Made by a program: the position numbers and the translations under genes
Notes under the pieces: model-generated
What the model was told of the DNA's origin: nothing
Seen by the model: the letters and a program-made list of their open reading frames with translations, nothing else
The model's database searches: none
From: an uncultured bacterium
GTDB lineage: Bacteria > Bacillota > Clostridia > Oscillospirales > Acutalibacteraceae
Length of the DNA: 44,030 bases
NCBI GenBank assembly: GCA_905215055.1
Contig: CAJMOH010000022.1
Coordinates: 1 to 44,030 of the forward strand
Direction of reading: 5' to 3'
Shown: in pieces, positions 19,981 to 27,933 of the stretch
Layout of the letters: each line of letters opens with the position of its first letter
How positions within the stretch are numbered: the first letter of the stretch is position 1

Positions 19981-20858
19981 TGCTTGACATCCTTTATCTC
20001 TTGATACATTTCACAGTAGCTTTCAAAACGGGAACGGGCAATGCTTCCCTCGTTCACCGCCTTTAAAACAGCGCAGCCCTTTTCACAGGTGTGGGAGCAG
20101 GAGGTGAACTGGCACTGTCCCAAATAGGGTCCAAACTCCCGAAAACCATAGGGAAGCTGCTCCTTGTCGGTCAGCTGATAGCGCTCTATGTCAAAGGTGG
20201 AAAAGCCGGGAGTATCCGCTACATAGCCGTCGCCCTCCAGCTTGTAAAGCTCCACCTCCCGGGTGGTGTGGCGGCCGCGGCCCAGCTTTTGGCTGACCTC
20301 CCCCGTTTTCAGATCAAACTGGGGAAATACCGCATTGAGCAGGCTGGATTTTCCCACGCCAGAATTCCCTGTAAACGCGGAAATTTTTCCCGTCAGCAGC
20401 CTGCGAACCTGATCCACGCCCTCCCCTGTCACAGAGGAAACCACCAGACAGGGAATCCCCGCCAGATCGTAGATCTCTTTTAAACCGGAGGCGTCCTCCA
20501 AGTCTGTTTTGGTCAGCACCAAAACAGGAGTGATTTCTCTCAGCTCCGCCACCGCGATGGTTTTATCGATAATCAGCGGCTCTGGGTAGGGGTCCCGCAG
20601 GGAAGAAACGATAAACAGCTGATCGATATTGGCGATGGGAGGCCGGACCAAAAAATTTCTTCTGGGAAGAATCTCCTCCAGCGCCCCGGTTCCGTCCTCT
20701 TCCCCGGTGATTCGCACCCGGTCTCCCGCATAGGGAGAAATCCGCTCCTTGCGGAATTTTCCCCGCGCGGTACAGGTGTAATCCCCCTCCGGAGTTTCTA
20801 CGGTATAGAATCCCCCGATTCCCTTGCGAACCAGACCCTCCAGGTGCTTGGCGCCCAT
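19953..20858 (-). CDS. rsgA: Ribosome small subunit-dependent GTPase RsgA
   Basis: RsgA (YloQ/CpgA) of about 301 residues, a circularly permuted GTPase that assists late 30S maturation. An N-terminal OB fold (about 1-70) precedes the GTPase domain, in which the G4 motif TKTD comes before G1 (GNSGVGKSS, about residue 167) and G3 (DTPGF), the permuted order. The C-terminal zinc domain shows CQFTSCSHTCEKGC. ATG at 20858 overlaps the prkC stop (TGATG); the adjoining GTG at 20861 lies 8 bases after AGGAG and could be the true start. It is part of the prpC-prkC-rsgA-thiN block. Confidence 0.95.
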   Translation of the reverse strand: MGAKHLEGLVRKGIGGFYTVETPEGDYTCTARGKFRKERISPYAGDRVRITGEEDGTGALEEILPRRNFLVRPPIANIDQLFIVSSLRDPYPEPLIIDKTIAVAELREITPVLVLTKTDLEDASGLKEIYDLAGIPCLVVSSVTGEGVDQVRRLLTGKISAFTGNSGVGKSSLLNAVFPQFDLKTGEVSQKLGRGRHTTREVELYKLEGDGYVADTPGFSTFDIERYQLTDKEQLPYGFREFGPYLGQCQFTSCSHTCEKGCAVLKAVNEGSIARSRFESYCEMYQEIKDVKQWQQKSKTV

Positions 20859-22933
20859 CACTGAGCGTTCTCCTGCGAGGAGGAGTCCTCCCCGTCTGAG
20901 CCGCTGCTTTCTTCGTCATCAGTGCCGCTGCTTTCCTCCGGCGTGCTGGAAGAGCTGCTGGAGGAGGTGAAGTCATACTCACGCGTGGTCTGGACGCTTT
21001 GACTGTCATAGTTAAATTCAAGCTCCATATAGGGCTGGTCGTTGAGAGTGACCACCACCACGTCCGAGCCGGAGGTGCCGGTAAAGCTCAGGGAATAGCT
21101 GCTGCCATAAGCGGGATTGACTGTGTCCGTTGTCACCTGGGTGCCGTCTTGATAAACCTTCAGGGTCAGGTCCTCGTCCACATTGGGAAGAGTGATGCTG
21201 GTGGACAAGGTCTTGGTAGCGCCCTTGCCGGAGCTGACTGTAATATCCACAGAGGAACCCTTGGAAACCTCGGAACCCTCGTCGGGAGTCAAGCTGATTA
21301 CGGTGTCCACTGTCAAGGTGCTGGTATCGTCTCGATTGACCTGACCAATGGTCAATCCGGCGTCCTCCAGCTTGGCGGACACATTGGCCAGAGTATCGCC
21401 CACCAAACCGCTGGGAATGGTGACCATTTCTTCCGCAGGGCCGGTGCTTACGTTGACGGTTACCCGAGAGCCGCTTGCAACAGAGGTACCCGCGGCAGGA
21501 TCGGTAGAAATCACATGGTTTTCCTCCACATCATCGCTGGCAACGGGAGTGTAAACCGGAACCAAACCGGCGCCCTCCAGCACCTGCTCCGCCTGATCCC
21601 AGGTCATTTGGTCTGTCACCACATCGGGGACCTCCACCTGATCCACGCCGCCGTTGACCAGCAGCTCCACATCAGCGTCCTTGCGGACCATAATTCCCGC
21701 CTGTGGATTCTGGTTCATAATTTCTCCAGGCTGCAAATCGGGATCGTTGCCCTCAATCACTTCAAATTTAAAGTCGGCGTATTCCTCGTTCGCTGCCACA
21801 TCATCGAAAAGCTGCCCCACCAGGCGGGGCATTTCGATGAGATCATTGTCTTCATCGGGGCGGTTGTTCCAATAGTTCAGGAAATAGATGACAGCTACGG
21901 CCAAGCCCACAATGATTGCGGCTGCCAGCACTCCCTTCACCACCATGGCTCCCTTGGCGCTGCGGCGGGAACGCACCAGCTCCTCCTCGTATTCGTAGTC
22001 GTCGTTGTAGGCCGGCATCTGCCGGGAGGCGTCGTAGGCCTCCATGCTGCGGGAGGCGTCATACCTGGCGCTGTTGGTTTGCAGGTCATAGTGGAACACC
22101 ATGTTGGGGTCCCGGCGGAACCGGTCCAGATCGTCCAGCATCTCTCCAGCGGACTGAAACCGGTCGGCAGGATTTTTCTCCATGGCCCGCATAGTGATCT
22201 GTTCCAGGCCGCGGGGAATGGAGGGATTCAGCTCCCGGGGCATCACCGGCTTAGCTTGCAGCTGCATCAGCGCCACGGAAACCGCGTTGTCCGCCACAAA
22301 GGGCAGCTTGCCGGTAAGCATTTCATAGAGCATCACGCCCAAAGAGTAAATGTCCGCCTTATCGGTGATATAGTCGCCTCTGGCCTGCTCTGGAGCGATG
22401 TAGTGTACAGAGCCGATGGCCTTGTCCGTCATGGTCTGGGTCTCGCTTTGGAGGAATCGGGCTATGCCAAAATCGGCCACCTTAATGGTGCCGTCCTGCA
22501 GCAGCATGATGTTCTGGGGCTTGATGTCCCGATGGATAATTCCCTTTTCGTGAGCGCACTCCAACGCCATCAGAATTTGGGTGGTAAAGTGGACTGCCTC
22601 CTGCCAGCGGATGCTGCCCTCCTGCTCGATATATTCCTTTAGGGTGATACCGTCAATAAATTCCATGACGATATATTGGATTTGATCCCCAAAGCTCACA
22701 TCGTAAACCTTGACAATATTGGGATGGTTCAGCACCGCAATGGCCTTGGACTCATTGCGGAAACGGCGGAGAAAATCGCTGTTGTCAGAAAATTCCTCTT
22801 TCAAAATCTTGATGGCCACCCAGCGGCTTTCCACGCGGTCGTAGGCCTTGTACACATAGGCCATGCCTCCCACGCCAATCAGCTCGTGGATTTCATATCT
22901 GCCATCCAGACGCTTGCCGATGAATCTATCCAT
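20858..22933 (-). CDS. prkC: PASTA-domain serine/threonine protein kinase PrkC
   Basis: Membrane eukaryotic-type kinase of 691 residues that senses muropeptides or lipid II and, in spore formers, germination signals. Kinase domain about 1-270 with Gly loop GVGGMAYVYK, Lys42, HRDIKPQN (Asp136) and DFG (Asp154). A Tyr-rich juxtamembrane segment with two YDASR repeats precedes the helix at about 329-353. Three extracellular PASTA repeats follow (about 360-565), then a beta-rich region and a low-complexity tail of Ser, Asp and Glu (last 45 residues or so). It is followed by rsgA with overlap and preceded by its phosphatase prpC after 38 bases. Confidence 0.95.
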   Translation of the reverse strand: MDRFIGKRLDGRYEIHELIGVGGMAYVYKAYDRVESRWVAIKILKEEFSDNSDFLRRFRNESKAIAVLNHPNIVKVYDVSFGDQIQYIVMEFIDGITLKEYIEQEGSIRWQEAVHFTTQILMALECAHEKGIIHRDIKPQNIMLLQDGTIKVADFGIARFLQSETQTMTDKAIGSVHYIAPEQARGDYITDKADIYSLGVMLYEMLTGKLPFVADNAVSVALMQLQAKPVMPRELNPSIPRGLEQITMRAMEKNPADRFQSAGEMLDDLDRFRRDPNMVFHYDLQTNSARYDASRSMEAYDASRQMPAYNDDYEYEEELVRSRRSAKGAMVVKGVLAAAIIVGLAVAVIYFLNYWNNRPDEDNDLIEMPRLVGQLFDDVAANEEYADFKFEVIEGNDPDLQPGEIMNQNPQAGIMVRKDADVELLVNGGVDQVEVPDVVTDQMTWDQAEQVLEGAGLVPVYTPVASDDVEENHVISTDPAAGTSVASGSRVTVNVSTGPAEEMVTIPSGLVGDTLANVSAKLEDAGLTIGQVNRDDTSTLTVDTVISLTPDEGSEVSKGSSVDITVSSGKGATKTLSTSITLPNVDEDLTLKVYQDGTQVTTDTVNPAYGSSYSLSFTGTSGSDVVVVTLNDQPYMELEFNYDSQSVQTTREYDFTSSSSSSSTPEESSGTDDEESSGSDGEDSSSQENAQ

Positions 22934-22971
22934 AAACAGTTACCATACCTTTCTGTAAAAAGTCGCAGAAG

Positions 22972-23709
22972 TCAGCCGTTATAGATGACAGCCGCTGTAA
23001 TGTTGTCAGAGCCGCCGCATTCCACCGCATAGCGGATCAGCTCCTTGGGAAGAGTGCTGCCGGCGTCGCCGTATTCTTCCATGTACCGGTCCAAAAGATC
23101 CTCGTCCATATAGTTGGAAAGTCCGTCAGAGCAGGCCAGGGCCAAATCGCCGGGGGAGAAATCCCATGCCGCATAATCGCAGCGGACCGCCTCGTGAACC
23201 CCCAGCACCCTGGTGATGATATTGCGCTGAGGATGCACTCTGGCCTCCTCCTGGGTGATCTGTCCAAAGTTTACCAGATCCTGCACATAAGAGTGATCCA
23301 TGGTAATCTGGGTTAAAACGCCTTCATGCCGCAGATAAGCGCGGCTGTCTCCTATATGGGCCACATGAAGCGTTCCCTTTGTGGCGATCAGCAGCACCAC
23401 GGTAGTGCCCATGCCCCGCAGCTCCGGCTGTTGAAGAGATGTGTCATATACAGCGGTATTGGCCCGGTTAATGGCGTTTACCATCAAATTTTTCAGATTG
23501 GGCTTACTCATATTTTCATCAAAGCCGGAAAGGAGGTGCTGCCGAATGGTCTCCACCGCGATGGCGCTGGCCACATTTCCTCCATTTGCGCCGCCCATCC
23601 CGTCGCAGACAATGGCCCACGCGCTGTTTTGGGAAAACATGCCGCAGTCGCAGCTGTCCTGGTTCGAGGTTCGCACCGCGCCTATGTCGGTTTCATAATC
23701 AACTCTCAT
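22972..23709 (-). CDS. prpC: PP2C-family protein phosphatase PrpC (Stp1-type)
   Basis: PP2C-type phosphatase of 245 residues, expected to reverse PrkC phosphorylation. Metal-binding Asp motifs are visible: an opening TDIGAVRTSNQDS, then VCDGMGGANGG, HIGDSRAYL, LALACSDGLSNY and the final GGSDNITA. ATG at 23709 has GAAGGAGG about 8 bases upstream; the longer frame to 23823 runs inside rlmN and is not family-like. It overlaps rlmN by 11 bases and precedes prkC, the conserved Firmicute pair. Confidence 0.95.
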   Translation of the reverse strand: MRVDYETDIGAVRTSNQDSCDCGMFSQNSAWAIVCDGMGGANGGNVASAIAVETIRQHLLSGFDENMSKPNLKNLMVNAINRANTAVYDTSLQQPELRGMGTTVVLLIATKGTLHVAHIGDSRAYLRHEGVLTQITMDHSYVQDLVNFGQITQEEARVHPQRNIITRVLGVHEAVRCDYAAWDFSPGDLALACSDGLSNYMDEDLLDRYMEEYGDAGSTLPKELIRYAVECGGSDNITAAVIYNG

Positions 23710-24757
23710 GTACGGTCCCTCCTTCAACTTTCCGCCGCAACTGTCCACAGGACGCCTCAATATCCGAGCCCAGCGTCCTACGCACAGTGGCGGTAATCCC
23801 TCGCTCCTCCAGCAGCGCGACAAACCGCTTCTGCCGGTCCAAGCCGCTTTTTTTGTAGCCGGTGCCTGTAACGTCGTTGACGGGAATCAAATTGACATGG
23901 GCCAAAATTCCCCGCAGCCGGGAGGCCAGCTCCTTGGCGCACCAATCCATGTCGTTGACGCCGCTGATCATGGCGTATTCAAAGGAAATGCGCCGGCCCG
24001 TCCGGTCACTGTAATATTTGCAGGCCTTCAAAAGCTCTTCCATCCCCCACCGCCGGTTCACCGGCATGGTCCTGGAACGGATTTCATCGTTGGGAGCGTG
24101 AAGTGAAACCGAGAGAGTCAGTTGAAGACGCTTGTTTGCCAAGTCGTAGATTTTATCCACCAAGCCGCAGGTGGAAAGAGAGATGTGCCGCATGCTTACG
24201 TTCATGCCTTCCGGAGAAGTAACCAGCTCCAAAAAGCGCAGCACATTTTCATAATTGTCCAAAGGCTCTCCCATGCCCATCAGCACAATGTGGGAGATTC
24301 GCTCCCCCGCGTCGAGGGAGGCGGCCTGAATTTGAGAGAGTATTTCCGAGGCGGAAAGGTTTCTGGAAAAGCCTCCCTGCCCCGTAGCGCAAAAGCTACA
24401 ATTCATTTTACACCCAACCTGGGTAGAAATGCAAATAGAACTTCCGTGGCGGTAGTGCATCAGCACCGATTCCACATATTCCCCGTCGGGCAAGCGGAAC
24501 AGATATTTTACTGTGCCATCCTTCGAAACCAGCTTGCGCTCAATTTCCGCCCAGGCAATTTCGTACCGCTGGGCCAGCTCTTCCCGCAGGGCCTTGGACA
24601 GATCGGACATCTGGGAAAACTCCCGCACGCCCCGGTGCAGCCAGCGGTACACCTGGTCCGCCCGGTATCTGGGGAGGCCCAGCTCCTTCAGCTCGTCCCG
24701 CAGCTCGGAAAGGGTTTTGGATTTGATGTCCCTGGGATTGAAAAAATCTGTGTTCAT
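23699..24757 (-). CDS. rlmN: 23S rRNA (A2503-C2)/tRNA A37 methyltransferase RlmN
   Basis: Radical SAM methyltransferase of 352 residues that methylates C2 of adenosine 2503 in 23S rRNA. The [4Fe-4S] motif lies in GCKMNCSFCATGQGG; the SAM-binding VLMGMGEPLDNY segment is present; and the C-terminal ATVRRTLGSDIEASCGQL contains the methyl-carrying Cys. ATG at 24757 follows GGAG by 4 bases and overlaps the rsmB stop as ATGA, indicating coupling. Confidence 0.96.
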   Translation of the reverse strand: MNTDFFNPRDIKSKTLSELRDELKELGLPRYRADQVYRWLHRGVREFSQMSDLSKALREELAQRYEIAWAEIERKLVSKDGTVKYLFRLPDGEYVESVLMHYRHGSSICISTQVGCKMNCSFCATGQGGFSRNLSASEILSQIQAASLDAGERISHIVLMGMGEPLDNYENVLRFLELVTSPEGMNVSMRHISLSTCGLVDKIYDLANKRLQLTLSVSLHAPNDEIRSRTMPVNRRWGMEELLKACKYYSDRTGRRISFEYAMISGVNDMDWCAKELASRLRGILAHVNLIPVNDVTGTGYKKSGLDRQKRFVALLEERGITATVRRTLGSDIEASCGQLRRKVEGGTVHES

Positions 24758-26091
24758 AAATCTCCTTTTCTGCGGAAACGAGCGGCATAAAAGCCATCGG
24801 AGCCCCCCGCGAAGGGCAGCATGGTCAGGGTGTGGGGCGGCTCTTGCACCAGGCGTTCCACGCCGGGTATCGCAAAGGGGGCTGGCTCAAATTCGGGATG
24901 CTCTCGGAGAAAACGGTCCGCCACGTCTCCGTTTTCCGCGGGATGCAGCGTACAGGTAGCGTAGAGCAGAAGTCCTCCGGGCTTTACCAGAGAAGCGCCG
25001 TTTTGCAGGATCTTGTATTGAAGCGCCGGCAGCTCCTTTACCGAAGAAAGGGGCTTGTAACGAATTTCAGGCTTCCGGCGGATCACCCCATAGCCGGAAC
25101 AAGGCACGTCGCAGAGTACGCGGTCCATCAAGGGAAGGCCTTCATAGGGCTTGGAGGCGTCCCGGCGTTCCGCCTGAATGCAGGAAAGCCGCAACCGTTC
25201 CGCCCCCTGCTGAATCAGCCCCACACGGCCCTTGTACAGATCAAAGGCATAGAGCGTGCCGGTGTTTTCCATACTCTCCGCCAGAGTGAAGCTCTTCCCC
25301 CCCGGCGCGGCGCAGCAATCGCAAACCGTTTGACCCGGCTGTGCCTCCAGCAGCCAGCAGGCCAGCTGCGCGGAAAGGTCCTGCACATGGAACAGCCCCT
25401 CTTGAAATTCCTCCACCGCGGCAGGAGAACCGTCTCCCTCCACCACAGCGGCCCCCTGGGGAAACGCAAGAGGCTTCATGGAATAGCCAGAGCGCCTCAG
25501 GGAAACCGCCAGCCCCCCGACGTCCGCCCGTAAGGGATTGACGCGAATATACAGCGGCGGGCGCCGCTGGAAGGAATCCAACAGCCGCCGGGCAAGCTCC
25601 TTACCATAGGAGCGCCGCCACAGAGAGATCAGCTCTTGGGGGATGGAATACCGCAGGCTGGCTTCAAAAAGGCCGTCCCCATCCGGCAAGGAAAGCCGCT
25701 CCTTTTTTCTCACCAGGCTTCGCAGCACTCCGTTAACCAAACCCGCGTAAACGCCCCCTTTGATGGTCTTGGACTCTTCCACCGCCTCGTTAACAGCGGC
25801 GGAGTCCGGCACCCGATCCAAATAGAGAATTTGGTAGGCGGCGCATTGAAGCAGGGTCCACAGAGCGGCATCCACCTTTCTTTTAGGGTCCTTCAGACAG
25901 CCGCGCAAAAAGTGTTCCAGGGGCAGGCGGCGCTCCAGTACGCCGTAGAAAATGGCGGAGGCCAGCCCCGCGTCCCGGGAGTCCAGCTCCGCGGCCCGCA
26001 GCGCTTTGTCGATGACAATATTGGAATACCCTTCGTTTTCTTCCATTTGCAGCAGGGCTTGGTACGCTGTGTGCCTGGCGGTGTTTTTCAT
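24754..26091 (-). CDS. rsmB: 16S rRNA (cytosine(967)-C(5))-methyltransferase RsmB
   Basis: RsmB (Sun) of 445 residues. An N-terminal NusB-like domain (about 1-135, starting ARHTAYQALLQMEENEG) is followed by the SAM methyltransferase domain with DCCAAPGGKSFTLAESM and the two catalytic Cys motifs CDVPCSGYGVIRRKPEIR and YATCTLHPAEN. It methylates C967 of 16S rRNA. ATG at 26091 lacks a strong ribosome binding site. It lies 17 bases after a DUF6440 gene and overlaps rlmN. Confidence 0.95.
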   Translation of the reverse strand: MKNTARHTAYQALLQMEENEGYSNIVIDKALRAAELDSRDAGLASAIFYGVLERRLPLEHFLRGCLKDPKRKVDAALWTLLQCAAYQILYLDRVPDSAAVNEAVEESKTIKGGVYAGLVNGVLRSLVRKKERLSLPDGDGLFEASLRYSIPQELISLWRRSYGKELARRLLDSFQRRPPLYIRVNPLRADVGGLAVSLRRSGYSMKPLAFPQGAAVVEGDGSPAAVEEFQEGLFHVQDLSAQLACWLLEAQPGQTVCDCCAAPGGKSFTLAESMENTGTLYAFDLYKGRVGLIQQGAERLRLSCIQAERRDASKPYEGLPLMDRVLCDVPCSGYGVIRRKPEIRYKPLSSVKELPALQYKILQNGASLVKPGGLLLYATCTLHPAENGDVADRFLREHPEFEPAPFAIPGVERLVQEPPHTLTMLPFAGGSDGFYAARFRRKGDL

Positions 26092-26108
26092 GGCTTTTCA
26101 GTCCCCGT

Positions 26109-26315
26109 TTAAGAATTTTCTATGGGCAGCTTGTCCACCAAGGGTCTGCCGTCCCTGTCCAGCAAGGGAGTAAGAGTAGAGACGCCTAAACCAACATAGG
26201 CCATATAATTGACCCCGGTCTGCTTATCAGCGAACACCACAAGGTCTCCTCCCTGAAAGCCTTCCTTGCTTTTTATGACGAAGCGGTCTTCGTGTCCTTC
26301 CTTCTTCTGAAACAT
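26109..26315 (-). CDS. DUF6440 family small protein
   Basis: Protein of 68 residues resembling the DUF6440 family (FVIKSKEGF, then DKQTGVNYMAYVG, then LTPLLDRDGRPLVD), of unknown function. No signal peptide or membrane helix. ATG at 26315 has AAAGGAG 8 bases upstream. It is inserted between fmt and rsmB, a pair usually adjacent in Firmicutes, and a degraded second copy appears to lie just upstream (26341-26480). Confidence 0.72.
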   Translation of the reverse strand: MFQKKEGHEDRFVIKSKEGFQGGDLVVFADKQTGVNYMAYVGLGVSTLTPLLDRDGRPLVDKLPIENS

Positions 26316-26340
26316 TTGCGACGCTCCTTTCCCAGTCGCA

Positions 26341-26480
26341 ATTCTTTACAGCCTGCCAGAGACTTTCTCTCCCGGTCCAGCAGGGAACCTGGCAAAGCGC
26401 TGGATGACGCCGGCGTGCAGGTCAACAGCCAACCATCTTCCTGCCCTGTATCCCGGATTTTCAGTACAAAGCGGACTGCT
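26341..26480 (-). pseudogene. Degenerate DUF6440-like fragment
   Basis: The 170-base gap between fmt and the intact DUF6440 gene translates on the minus strand to RFVLKIRDTG early and LLDRERKSLAGCK late in one frame, and VDLHAGVIQ between them in another frame. These line up with RFVIKSKEGF, LLDRDGRPLVDK and ADKQTGVNY of the downstream gene. This suggests a frameshifted paralogue or partial tandem duplication; the short length limits certainty. Confidence 0.4.
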
Positions 26481-26485
26481 GTCTA

Positions 26486-27421
26486 TCAAGGGACTTCCGG
26501 TCCTCCAAAGCGGGAATCCCTTTCCAGCGGGTGTCCCAGCAGATAGCTTTTGCCGTCCATGCGCTTGCCGTTTTCAGTTTGAATCTCCGTCAGCTCCAAC
26601 GCACCCTCTCCGCAGTAAACCAACAGAACGCCATCCTGCGCAAAGGGTTTTCCAGGCTCACCGCTTCCCTCCCGCACCCGGGAGGCGTGAAGCTTCAGCT
26701 TTTTTCCATCCAAATAGGAGACGGCGGAAGGCCAGGGGTTTAAGCCGCGGATCAAATCGTGAACCTGCTGGGCAGGCTTTGTCCAGTCCACCAGGGACAG
26801 GTCCTTGGTGAGCATGGGCGCTCTGGTGGCCTCCGCCTCGTTCTGGGGGATGGGAGTCAGCGTTCCCTGCTCTAACCGCTCCAGGGTTTGAATCAACAGG
26901 TCAGCCCCCAAGTCCTTCAGCCTGTCAAACAGCTGGCCGGAGGTCTCTTCCTCTCCCACCGCAGTTTCCGTTTTGAGAAGCATGTCACCGGTGTCCATGC
27001 CCTCTCCCATAAACATGGTGGTGACGCCGGCAGTTTTGTCCCCATTGAGTACAGTCCACTGAATGGGCGCGGCCCCCCGGTACTTGGGCAGCAGAGAACC
27101 GTGCACATTGACGCACCCCAGCCGGGGCATGTCCAGCACCGCCTTGGGCAAAATCTTCCCATAGGCCACCACTACAATGACGTCGGCGTTCCATTGCCGG
27201 ATTTCCTCCTGCACCTCGCCGCTGCGGAGGGTGGCGGGCTGCAGCACGGGAATTTCGCGGGCCAGCGCCAGCTCCTTCACTGGCGGCGGCTGAAGCTTGT
27301 GACCCCGTCCCTTGGGCTTGTCCGGCTGGGTGTACACCGCACAAACCTCATACCCGTGATCCAGTAACGCTTGTAAGGATGGCACCGCGAAGTCCGGGGT
27401 ACCCATAAAAATCACACGCAT
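26486..27421 (-). CDS. fmt: Methionyl-tRNA formyltransferase
   Basis: Fmt of 311 residues, which formylates initiator Met-tRNA using 10-formyl-THF. The N-terminal formyltransferase domain opens with MRVIFMGTPDFAVPSL and contains the catalytic region NVHGSLLPKYRGAAPIQWT (Asn-His and the SLLP loop) with GVTTMFMGEGMDTGDML; the C-terminal OB-like tRNA-binding domain starts near residue 205. It lies 5 bases after def, the conserved def-fmt pair that installs and removes the formyl group. No internal terminator separates it from neighbours. Confidence 0.97.
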   Translation of the reverse strand: MRVIFMGTPDFAVPSLQALLDHGYEVCAVYTQPDKPKGRGHKLQPPPVKELALAREIPVLQPATLRSGEVQEEIRQWNADVIVVVAYGKILPKAVLDMPRLGCVNVHGSLLPKYRGAAPIQWTVLNGDKTAGVTTMFMGEGMDTGDMLLKTETAVGEEETSGQLFDRLKDLGADLLIQTLERLEQGTLTPIPQNEAEATRAPMLTKDLSLVDWTKPAQQVHDLIRGLNPWPSAVSYLDGKKLKLHASRVREGSGEPGKPFAQDGVLLVYCGEGALELTEIQTENGKRMDGKSYLLGHPLERDSRFGGPEVP

Positions 27422-27426
27422 GAAAA

Positions 27427-27915
27427 TTACTCCTCGTCGCTGTAAGAGCCGGATTCCAGCTCCTCCTGGGTCAGCATACGGCTGACGTGGGAAGTGAACA
27501 GAATGCCGTGCAAATGGTCAAGCTCATGGCAGAAGGCCCGGGCGCACAGGGCCTCGCCAGTTTTCTCAAACCAGCTGCCGTTGCGGTCCTGAGCGCGGAC
27601 CGTCACCTTCATGGGCCGCTTCACAAGGCCGTATTCCCCCGGATAGGAAAGGCAGCCCTCGGCGCCGTTCTGCTCGCCCTCGGTGGCGATGATCTCCGGG
27701 TTGACCAGCTCAATGGGACCGTCCCCCACGTCCACCACACACACTGACCGGAGGATCCCCACCTGGGGAGCCGCCAGACCAGCGCCCTGGGCGTCCGCCA
27801 AGGTCTCCTTCATGTCATCCAGCAGCTGGTGAAGCTTTTTGTCAAATTTTTCCACCTTGCGGCATTCCTTTTCCAGAACACTGTCTCCAAAACGCACGAT
27901 TTTTCTGATTGCCAT
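27427..27915 (-). CDS. def: Peptide deformylase
   Basis: Peptide deformylase of 162 residues, a metalloenzyme removing N-formyl groups from nascent chains. All three motifs are present: GAGLAAPQVG, EGCLSYPG (Cys ligand) and HELDHLHG (two His ligands and catalytic Glu). ATG at 27915 follows AAAGGA by about 11 bases; a TTG three codons upstream is too close to that site. It lies between priA and fmt, as in Bacillus. Confidence 0.96.
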   Translation of the reverse strand: MAIRKIVRFGDSVLEKECRKVEKFDKKLHQLLDDMKETLADAQGAGLAAPQVGILRSVCVVDVGDGPIELVNPEIIATEGEQNGAEGCLSYPGEYGLVKRPMKVTVRAQDRNGSWFEKTGEALCARAFCHELDHLHGILFTSHVSRMLTQEELESGSYSDEE

Positions 27916-27933
27916 GGTTTTCAAATCCTTTCT

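Noticed and set aside
20999..22642. Plus-strand frame (547 codons) opposite prkC
   Set aside because: Antisense shadow of the kinase, Gly/His/Leu-rich with no recognisable domain.
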